Of a stretch of 11,305 nucleotides of DNA, positions 6,205-11,305 are shown one piece after another; position 1 is the first letter of the stretch; the number at the start of each line of letters is the position of its first letter. A program made the translations under genes and the position numbers. The stretch covers positions 1 through 11,305 of the forward strand of contig JAEWYV010000216.1 of assembly GCA_023458615.1 (NCBI GenBank). Direction: 5' to 3'. The stretch is from Bacillota bacterium (GTDB lineage: Bacteria > Bacillota > Clostridia > Christensenellales > CAG-138). The notes under the pieces were generated by a model. That model was not told where the DNA came from. It did not search any database and saw only the letters and a list, made by a program, of their open reading frames with translations.

Positions 6205-7563
6205 ATGGCAAGACTCTTTGGAACCGACGGCGTTCGCGGCATCGCGAACCGCGACCTGAACTGTGATCTGGCTTACAAGATCGGCGCGGTTGGCGCCTAT
6301 GTGCTGACCAACGAGGTACACTCCCCGCGCATCCTCATCGGCATGGATACGAGAAAATCCGGCCCCATGCTGGGCGCGGCGCTCTCCGCTGGCATCTGCT
6401 CCGTCGGCGGCGACGTGCTGGATGTCGGCATCCTGCCGACCCCTGCGATGGCCTATCTTGTGCGCCTGTATGAGGCGGACGCGGCGGTTATGATCTCCGC
6501 CAGCCACAACTCCATGGAGTTCAACGGCATCAAGTGGTTTGATAAGAACGGCTTTAAACTTTCGGATGAGATCGAAGATCGCATTGAAGCCATCATCACC
6601 AGCGGCGAGGCGCTCCCGCATCCCGAAGGACGCGAAGTCGGGCGTATCATCTCCGCTGTCCGCGCAAAGAAGGACTATTGCGACTATCTGGTCGAACAGT
6701 CCGAATACCGCTTCGAAGGGCTGCGCATCGTGCTGGATTGCGCGCACGGCGCGGCTTCATTTATCGCAAAAGAGGTGTTCGAGCGGCTTGGTGCGGAGGT
6801 GATCGCAAAATCCTGTGCGCCGGACGGCATCAACATCAACGACCACTGCGGCAGCACCCATCCGGAACGGTTGCAAGAGATGGTTGTAAACTACGGCGCG
6901 GATCTCGGCTTTGCCTTTGACGGCGACGCAGACCGCCTGATCTCCTGCGATGAATATGGCAATATCGTAGACGGCGATCAGGCCATGGGCATCCTCGCGC
7001 TCTCCATGCATGCCCACGGCACGCTTGCAAAGGATACGCTCGTACTGACCATTATGAGCAACCTGGGCCTCAAAAACGCGCTCAAGGACGCGGGCATCAG
7101 CATTGTGGAAACCAAGGTTGGCGACCGCTATGTGCTCGAAAGCATGCTGCAAAACGGCTACGCCATCGGCGGTGAACAGAGCGGACACATCATCCTGCTG
7201 AGCAAAAACACCACGGGCGACGGCATCATGAGCGCCATTTCCATCCTCGGCGTGGTTGCAGAGAGCAAGAAGCGTCTAAGTAAGCTCGCCGCGCGCATTC
7301 CGCAATATCCGCAGGTGCTGGTCAACGTCATCGTCGAAAACGACAAGAAGGCCGACGCCATGGCGGACGACGAGCTCGCCGCGCTGACCCGCGAAATCGA
7401 GAGCAAGCTCGGCAAAAACGGGCGTGTGCTCATCCGCGCCAGCGGCACGGAGCCACTCGTTCGCATCATGCTCGAAGGGCAGGACGAGAAGGAGATTCTC
7501 GACCAGGCGCTCTCACTTGCGCATATCATCGTGCGCAAATACAACGGAAAGATTCGAACCTGA
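6205..7563 (+). CDS. glmM: Phosphoglucosamine mutase
   Basis: A 452-residue cytosolic enzyme that converts glucosamine-6-phosphate to glucosamine-1-phosphate for UDP-GlcNAc and hence peptidoglycan. It starts MARLFGTDGVRGIAN, the typical GlmM opening. The phosphoserine loop is ISASHNS (97-103) with the catalytic S100; serine replaces the more common proline after HN, a variant I believe also occurs in other Firmicutes. The metal loop is DGDADR (239-244), the sugar loop GGEQSGH (322-328), and the phosphate-binding loop RASGTEP (411-417). All four active-site loops are intact and length matches the family. AGGAG lies about 12 nt before the ATG. The TGA stop overlaps the nth ATG by one base, so the two are probably translationally coupled. 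GlmM is usually activated by phosphorylation of the catalytic serine. Confidence 0.95.
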   Translation: MARLFGTDGVRGIANRDLNCDLAYKIGAVGAYVLTNEVHSPRILIGMDTRKSGPMLGAALSAGICSVGGDVLDVGILPTPAMAYLVRLYEADAAVMISASHNSMEFNGIKWFDKNGFKLSDEIEDRIEAIITSGEALPHPEGREVGRIISAVRAKKDYCDYLVEQSEYRFEGLRIVLDCAHGAASFIAKEVFERLGAEVIAKSCAPDGININDHCGSTHPERLQEMVVNYGADLGFAFDGDADRLISCDEYGNIVDGDQAMGILALSMHAHGTLAKDTLVLTIMSNLGLKNALKDAGISIVETKVGDRYVLESMLQNGYAIGGEQSGHIILLSKNTTGDGIMSAISILGVVAESKKRLSKLAARIPQYPQVLVNVIVENDKKADAMADDELAALTREIESKLGKNGRVLIRASGTEPLVRIMLEGQDEKEILDQALSLAHIIVRKYNGKIRT

Positions 7564-8255
7564 TGCTTACCCGCGCGCAAAAAACCGAAGCACTCGCCAT
7601 TCTCGCGAGCAGTTATCCAAACGCGAAACCCGCGCTGGATTTTACCTCGCCCTTTGAGCTGCTGGTTGCGACCATCCTCTCCGCGCAGTGTACGGATGTT
7701 ATGGTAAACCAGTGCACAAAGGAGCTGTTTCCCGTCGCCAACACGCCCGCACAGATGGCCGCTATGACGGAGGAGGAACTCTTCCCCTACATCAAGCGCT
7801 GCGGATTCTACCGCATGAAGGGGCAACATATCCTTGAAACCTCGCGGATTCTGATGGCGAAATTCGGCGGCGAAGTGCCCGCCGATCTGGAGCTATTACA
7901 AACGCTGCCCGGCGTCGGACGAAAGACCGCAAACGTGGTTGGCAGCAATGCCTTCGGCATCCCCGCCATCGCGGTGGATACACACGTCTTCCGCGTGAGC
8001 AATCGCATTGGCCTCGCCAAGGCCAGCAATGTGGAGAAAACCGAGGAGCAGTTGCAAAAGGCGATTCCACGCGAAAACTGGACGGCGGCGCACCACTGGC
8101 TGATTTATCACGGGCGGCAGATCTGCGACGCGCGAAAGCCAAAGTGCGACATCTGCCCGCTCAATCAACTCTGCGAATATGTGCAGTCCGCGCAAAAAGC
8201 AACGGCTAAACCGGTTGTTGCCAAGCAAACGAAACCGACAAAAAAGAAAGATTAA
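7563..8255 (+). CDS. nth: Endonuclease III (DNA glycosylase/AP lyase)
   Basis: A 230-residue base-excision repair enzyme that removes oxidised pyrimidines and nicks the abasic site. The helix-hairpin-helix LPGVGRKTANVV (115-126) includes the catalytic lysine K121. The catalytic aspartate is D139 in VDTHVFRVSNR. Four cysteines C188, C195, C198 and C204 keep the C-X6-C-X2-C-X5-C spacing of the [4Fe-4S] cluster. After the cluster there is an extra Lys-rich tail (about 208-230, ending KPTKKKD), a little longer than the E. coli enzyme and plausibly a DNA-contacting extension. The ATG shares its A with the glmM stop and has no strong ribosome binding site of its own, which supports coupling. Obg follows 8 bp downstream. 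Confidence 0.94.
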   Translation: MLTRAQKTEALAILASSYPNAKPALDFTSPFELLVATILSAQCTDVMVNQCTKELFPVANTPAQMAAMTEEELFPYIKRCGFYRMKGQHILETSRILMAKFGGEVPADLELLQTLPGVGRKTANVVGSNAFGIPAIAVDTHVFRVSNRIGLAKASNVEKTEEQLQKAIPRENWTAAHHWLIYHGRQICDARKPKCDICPLNQLCEYVQSAQKATAKPVVAKQTKPTKKKD

Positions 8256-8263
8256 GGTATCCC

Positions 8264-9529
8264 ATGCAATTTGTTGATAAAGCGCGCATCGTCATCAAGG
8301 CCGGCAACGGCGGCGACGGACACGCCTCCTTCCATCGTGAAAAATACGTGCAGCAGGGCGGCCCTGACGGCGGAGACGGCGGACGCGGCGGAGACCTTGT
8401 GTTCTTTGCCGATCCGCATATGACCACACTGTTGGACTTTAAGTTTCAGCGGTTCTACCGCGCCGAAAACGGCGAGCCGGGCAAACCGGAACTCAGCAGC
8501 GGCAAAAACGGAAAGCCGCTGGTCATTCGTGTTCCTGTCGGCACCATCGTACGCGATCTGGAGAGCGGTTCCATCTTGGCCGACATGAGCGAAGCGGGCA
8601 AGGAGCGCATCATCCTCCGCGGCGGACGAGGCGGAAAGGGCAACGCGAAGTTTGCAACCGCGACCAAGCAGGCCCCCCGCTTTTCGCAACCGGGCATTAA
8701 GACGACGGAATATGAGGTGGAGCTGGAGCTCAAATCCATTGCGGATGTTGGCCTTGTTGGTCTGCCTTCCGTCGGAAAGTCAACCATCCTCTCCGTACTC
8801 ACCGCCGCAAAGCCGAAGATCGCGGCCTATCACTTCACCACGCTTTCCCCAAACCTCGGTGTGGCCTCCCGCCACAACCGCTCGTTCGTGCTGGCGGATA
8901 TTCCCGGTCTGATCGAGGGTGCGGCGGAGGGCGCAGGACTCGGTCACGATTTCCTGCGGCATATCGAGCGCACGCGCATGCTCGTGCACGTGCTCGACAT
9001 CGCGGGCAGCGAACTGCGCGACCCGATTGAGGACTACGAAAAGATCAACGCTGAGCTGGTCAAATTTTCCCCGTTGCTTGGGGAGATTCCGCAGCTTGTT
9101 GCCGCAAATAAGACCGACCTGCCGGAGGCGGAGGAAAATCTTGCGCGCTTTCAGGCGGCGTATCCCAACGTGGAGGTGTTCCCCGTCTCAGCGGCAACCG
9201 TACAGGGGTTTGAGGCGTTGCTGGACCGTATTGTGCAGGTGCTCGATACCCTGCCCCCCGTTCTGCGCTATGAAGAGACCGATCTGGTGGAGGCGCCGAG
9301 CTATGCGCCGGGCTTCCATATCGCGCGCGGCGACGATGGCGTGTTTGAAGTGACCGGCGGCGATGTGGAAAAACTACTCGACTCCACCGATCCGGATGAC
9401 GACATCTCCATGCGCCGCTTCCAGCAGATGCTGGTCAGAAACGGCATCATCGCGGCGCTGCGCGAGATGGGCGCAAAGGATGGCGACAGCATCCGCCTTG
9501 GCGAATGGGAGTTTGACTTCGTCGATTGA
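8264..9529 (+). CDS. obg: Obg/CgtA GTPase, 50S ribosome assembly factor
   Basis: A 421-residue GTPase acting in large-subunit maturation and linked to stress and cell-cycle control. Domains in order: the Gly-rich Obg fold (1-~158; GNGGDGHASF at 14-23, GGPDGGDGGRGGD at 32-44, RGGRGGKGNAKF at 119-130); the G domain with G1 GLPSVGKST (166-174), G2 TT (192-193), G3 DIPG (212-215), G4 NKTD (282-285) and G5 SAA (309-311); and a C-terminal OCT domain (about 345-421) containing the conserved DDDISMRRF stretch. The OCT domain is typical of Gram-positive Obg. AAGG lies just upstream of the ATG and overlaps the nth stop. All key residues look intact. It is probably the last core gene of the glmM-nth-obg transcript; no terminator is seen in the 75 bp that follow. 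Confidence 0.95.
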   Translation: MQFVDKARIVIKAGNGGDGHASFHREKYVQQGGPDGGDGGRGGDLVFFADPHMTTLLDFKFQRFYRAENGEPGKPELSSGKNGKPLVIRVPVGTIVRDLESGSILADMSEAGKERIILRGGRGGKGNAKFATATKQAPRFSQPGIKTTEYEVELELKSIADVGLVGLPSVGKSTILSVLTAAKPKIAAYHFTTLSPNLGVASRHNRSFVLADIPGLIEGAAEGAGLGHDFLRHIERTRMLVHVLDIAGSELRDPIEDYEKINAELVKFSPLLGEIPQLVAANKTDLPEAEENLARFQAAYPNVEVFPVSAATVQGFEALLDRIVQVLDTLPPVLRYEETDLVEAPSYAPGFHIARGDDGVFEVTGGDVEKLLDSTDPDDDISMRRFQQMLVRNGIIAALREMGAKDGDSIRLGEWEFDFVD

Positions 9530-9604
9530 TCCCCTTCGTCAGGTTGCTCAGATGCCGTACGATATTCAATTTGACCAAACCAACCAGAAAGGCGGCATGT
9601 ACCA

Positions 9605-10030
9605 ATGGAAGAACAAAACCGAATCAGCATCACAGTCACAACAACCGTTGCCGTTTCTCCGGAGCTCGCATGGGCGTATTGGACGGAACCACAGCATATT
9701 ACGCAGTGGAATCAGGCGTCCGACGACTGGCACACCCCCTCCGCCACACAGGATCTGCGAACGGGCGGCAGCTTTTCCTCCCGCATGGAGTCCAGAGATG
9801 GAAAGTTTGGCTTTGATTTCGGGGGCGTCTACGACGCGGTAGAGCCATATCGATTGATCGCATATACAATAGGCGACGGGCGCAAGGTAACCGTTTTGTT
9901 TGAAGGGGTGCACGTCGGCACCAAGATCACCGAAACGTTTGAAGCCGAATCGGAGAACTCAATCGAACTTCAGCGTGCCGGTTGGCAATCCATTATGGAT
10001 AGCTATAAACGATATGTAGAAATGCAATAG
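9605..10030 (+). CDS. SRPBCC/AHSA1-like (START-fold) protein
   Basis: A 141-residue protein with the hallmarks of the AHSA1-like branch of the SRPBCC superfamily: an early strand ISITVTTTVAVSP, then AWAYWTEPQHITQWN (W23, W26 and W34 area), a central DLRTGGSF turn, GGVYDAVEPYRLIAYT, and a final amphipathic helix with QRAGWQSIMDSYKRYVE. These proteins form a hydrophobic pocket under a long C-terminal helix and bind small ligands or act in stress responses; the ligand here cannot be predicted. AAAGGCGG lies about 9 nt before the ATG. It follows obg by 75 bp with no clear terminator or strong promoter between, so it may be read partly from the obg transcript. A strong bidirectional terminator follows. 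Confidence 0.8.
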   Translation: MEEQNRISITVTTTVAVSPELAWAYWTEPQHITQWNQASDDWHTPSATQDLRTGGSFSSRMESRDGKFGFDFGGVYDAVEPYRLIAYTIGDGRKVTVLFEGVHVGTKITETFEAESENSIELQRAGWQSIMDSYKRYVEMQ

Positions 10031-10042
10031 ATTTAGATACAG

Positions 10043-10072
10043 CAAAACCCGCCTGACAGCGGGTTTTGTTTT
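10043..10072. terminator. Bidirectional intrinsic terminator
   Basis: Arms CAAAACCCGC (10043-10052) and GCGGGTTTTG (10059-10068) form a 10-bp stem with a 6-nt loop, followed by TTTT on the plus strand. Because the stem ends in A4/T4, the minus-strand reading also ends in a T run. It therefore serves both the SRPBCC gene (stop 10028-10030) and the convergent small gene (stop at 10087). Confidence 0.85.
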
Positions 10073-10086
10073 GCAGATAAAAAGTT

Positions 10087-10452
10087 TTATAACGCTTCCA
10101 ATTGCTGATTTATCAACTCCCCCGCAATCTCAAACGCCCGGATCCTGCGCACCGCGAGGGTATGCTGCGGCGTGCCCGGGGCAAACTTGGGCAAAATCTT
10201 TTCCACGCGGGTAACCATGGAAGCAAACGCGGCTTCTGCCTGCAACCGCTCTGCGGCGGTGAACGGTGGCGCGGGATGCTCCCCTTGCTCCTGCGCAATC
10301 AACACCAGCGCAATTTGGTATGCGCCGATGCTTTCACGGGTGATTCGATATTGCGGCGAATTTTCCTTTAATTTGAGAATCGCCTTTTCACTCTTATGCA
10401 GCGCGGATGTGATCGCCCGCGCGGCTTCGTGTAAATCATCCTCTACAAACAT
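10087..10452 (-). CDS. Small helical protein of unknown function with internal duplication
   Basis: A 121-residue protein starting MFVEDDLHEAARA; I do not recognise a named family. It looks soluble and mostly alpha-helical, with no signal peptide or membrane segment. It consists of two similar halves of about 48 residues. The first contains SPQYRITRESIGAYQIALVL, the second TPQHTLAVRRIRAFEIAGEL. An ungapped hand alignment gives about 15 identities in 48, with shared P-Q, I-x-A-Y/F-x-I-A and L-I-x-Q positions. The frame is open upstream to 10611, but that part reads like translated promoter DNA and includes a hairpin, so ATG 10452 was chosen; AGAGGA lies about 11-12 nt upstream. A weak promoter, TTGACG (10527-10522) and TACAAC (10506-10501) with a short 15-bp spacer, is possible. 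It is convergent with the SRPBCC gene and divergent from the response regulator. Confidence 0.62.
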   Translation of the reverse strand: MFVEDDLHEAARAITSALHKSEKAILKLKENSPQYRITRESIGAYQIALVLIAQEQGEHPAPPFTAAERLQAEAAFASMVTRVEKILPKFAPGTPQHTLAVRRIRAFEIAGELINQQLEAL

Positions 10453-10477
10453 AGCTGTATCATTTCCTCTGCCACAC

Positions 10478-10499
10478 AAGCCCGCCGTGAAGCGGGCTT
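10478..10499 (+). terminator. Hairpin upstream of the small gene, possible plus-strand terminator
   Basis: Arms AAGCCCGC (10478-10485) and GCGGGCTT (10492-10499) with a 6-nt loop, then a T-rich but interrupted tail (TGTTGTATTCTCTTTTC). It could stop plus-strand transcription before the response regulator promoter. On the minus strand it would lie in the 5' leader of the 121-aa gene. It closely resembles the terminator at 10043-10072. Confidence 0.5.
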
Positions 10500-10532
10500 T
10501 GTTGTATTCTCTTTTCTCTCGCGTCAACATGG

Positions 10533-10552
10533 TAACAAAAAGATAACAAAAA
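10533..10552 (+). repeat. Two 11-bp-phased direct repeats, candidate OmpR/PhoB-type box
   Basis: TAACAAAAA occurs at 10533-10541 and again at 10544-10552, a spacing of exactly 11 bp. OmpR/PhoB-family regulators bind as tandem dimers to direct repeats with this spacing. The repeats lie about 53-72 bp upstream of the predicted response regulator start site, so autoregulation is a natural reading. A-rich sequence makes chance repetition more likely. Confidence 0.4.
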
Positions 10553-10569
10553 AGAAAGCAGTATTGCTC

Positions 10570-10598
10570 TTCCCCTGAACTGTATTGATCAGTAGAAT
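10570..10598 (+). promoter_or_regulatory. Predicted promoter of the response regulator operon
   Basis: TAGAAT (10593-10598) is a good -10. The hexamer 17 bp upstream, TTCCCC (10570-10575), is a poor -35, which fits dependence on an activator bound at the repeats just upstream. The predicted start near 10605 gives a leader of about 31 nt. Confidence 0.4.
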
Positions 10599-10635
10599 GG
10601 AGTAAGGACAAGAAATTTCCAAAGGAGGCGGCACG

Positions 10636-11298
10636 ATGGCGAAGAACCGGATACTGATCGTGGAGGACGATAGCAACATCTCCGAGAGCATTGCGCTAAA
10701 TCTCGATCTGTCCGGCTATGACTATCACATCATCGACGACGGGCTCGCCGCAGTAATCCATCTGCAAAATGATCACTCCTATGATCTTGCGCTATTGGAT
10801 ATTCAGCTGCCGGGGCTGGACGGCTTTGCGCTGATGGACTACATGCAGCAATACAACATCCCAGCCCTCTATCTCACCGCGCGCAGTGACGTCGGCTCAC
10901 GGGTGAAGGGCTTGCGCGGCGGCGCGGAGGATTACATCGTAAAACCCTTTGAGATGCTGGAGTTGCTCGTTCGCATCGAGAAGATTCTCGACCGCACTGG
11001 AAAACTCAATCGCGTATTGCGCTATCGCGACATCACTATAGACACCGAACAACGCGCCGTAACGAAATGCGGCAAAGTCATCTCCCTGCAACCGCTTGAG
11101 TTCGATCTGTTGGCAAAGCTGGTACGGCTGAAAAACTGTACACTCACACGGGAACGGCTGCTGAGTGAAATTTGGGGTATCGATTTTGCGGGCGGCACGC
11201 GGACGGTGGACATTCATATCACACATCTGAGAAAGAAACTCGGCCTTGAGGATGCAATTCAGGCCGTTTCCAAAGTCGGCTATCGGCTGGAGGACTGA
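10636..11298 (+). CDS. OmpR/PhoB-family response regulator
   Basis: A 220-residue two-component regulator. The receiver domain (about 4-118) has the acidic pair D11/D12, the phospho-acceptor D55 in LALLDIQLPG, T81 in YLTARSD, and K103 in DYIVKPF, so it should be phosphorylated normally. The C-terminal winged helix (about 128-220) shows LQPLEFDLLAKLV, TLTRERLLSEIWG, the recognition helix region TRTVDIHITHLRKKLG and the closing VSKVGYRLED. An excellent AAAGGAGG lies 7 nt before the ATG. The next gene, probably its histidine kinase, begins 2 bp after the stop. The signal sensed cannot be told because the kinase is outside the window. PhoB/WalR/CssR-like members all look similar at this level, so no gene symbol is given. 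Confidence 0.92.
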   Translation: MAKNRILIVEDDSNISESIALNLDLSGYDYHIIDDGLAAVIHLQNDHSYDLALLDIQLPGLDGFALMDYMQQYNIPALYLTARSDVGSRVKGLRGGAEDYIVKPFEMLELLVRIEKILDRTGKLNRVLRYRDITIDTEQRAVTKCGKVISLQPLEFDLLAKLVRLKNCTLTRERLLSEIWGIDFAGGTRTVDIHITHLRKKLGLEDAIQAVSKVGYRLED

Positions 11299-11300
11299 GG

Positions 11301-11305
11301 ATGAA
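11301..11305 (+). CDS. Probable start of the cognate histidine kinase (cut by window edge)
   Basis: An ATG at 11301 lies 2 bp after the response regulator stop, with GGAGG at about 11289-11293 as a ribosome binding site. OmpR-type regulators are usually followed directly by their sensor kinase. Only five bases are visible, so identity is purely from context. Confidence 0.35.

Noticed and set aside
5686..6747. A 353-codon open frame on the minus strand opposite trxB and glmM
   Set aside because: It mirrors two well-supported genes, has no recognisable domain and no ribosome binding site of note; long antisense frames are expected opposite GC-rich coding DNA.
7158..7829. A 223-codon minus-strand open frame across the glmM-nth boundary
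   Set aside because: It is the shadow of two intact enzymes and spans their overlap; there is no independent support.
9552..9604. A possible earlier small gene starting MPYDIQFDQ before the SRPBCC gene
   Set aside because: The frame continues into the SRPBCC gene out of phase and becomes low-quality sequence; it has no ribosome binding site or family resemblance.
10453..10611. Upstream extension of the 121-aa protein by 53 codons
   Set aside because: It would translate the hairpin at 10478-10499 and the A-rich repeats ahead of the response regulator; no ribosome binding site supports it.

Overview
The window looks like a chromosomal segment of a Gram-positive, Clostridia-type bacterium of moderate-to-high GC. 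The grounds are family resemblance and context: clostridial-style GlmM, TrxB and Obg, strong GGAGG-type ribosome binding sites, OmpR-type two-component genes, and simple intrinsic terminators. The exact lineage cannot be fixed by eye. No rRNA, tRNA, CRISPR array, IS element or phage gene was seen.

Layout. (1) 1-943: a divergent pair, with the start of a YdcZ-type small-molecule transporter on the minus strand (cut by the window edge) and a Crp/Fnr-family regulator on the plus strand. They share a promoter region with a 12-bp perfect palindrome. (2) 950-5096: two divergent polytopic GT-C (PMT/ArnT-like) glycosyltransferase genes. The minus-strand one is read as a single 800-codon frame that continues into a SAM-dependent methyltransferase. 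The junction carries an A8 run, a hairpin and an internal ribosome binding site, so the fusion itself is in question. (3) 5212-9529: a co-directional housekeeping block: thioredoxin reductase (trxB), phosphoglucosamine mutase (glmM), endonuclease III (nth) and the Obg GTPase. glmM and nth overlap by one base and nth-obg are 8 bp apart. (4) 9605-10030: a START/AHSA1-like SRPBCC protein ending in a bidirectional terminator. (5) 10087-10452, minus strand: a small protein of unknown function with an internal duplication, bracketed by two similar hairpins. (6) 10636 to the end: an OmpR/PhoB-type response regulator, preceded by 11-bp-phased direct repeats and followed at once by the probable start of its histidine kinase.

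How they work together. The regulator at 260 probably controls the divergent transporter: the palindrome is centred at -41.5 from the transporter's predicted start site, the class II activator position, and also overlaps the regulator's own promoter. The two GT-C proteins probably add lipid-linked sugars to a cell-surface acceptor. GlmM feeds peptidoglycan precursor supply, TrxB thiol redox balance, Nth base-excision repair and Obg ribosome assembly.

Most of the window is ordinary core genome, and I see no convincing new multi-gene system. The points that best repay checking are the glycosyltransferase/methyltransferase junction, the Crp/Fnr operator geometry, the internally duplicated 121-aa protein, and the phased repeats ahead of the response regulator.
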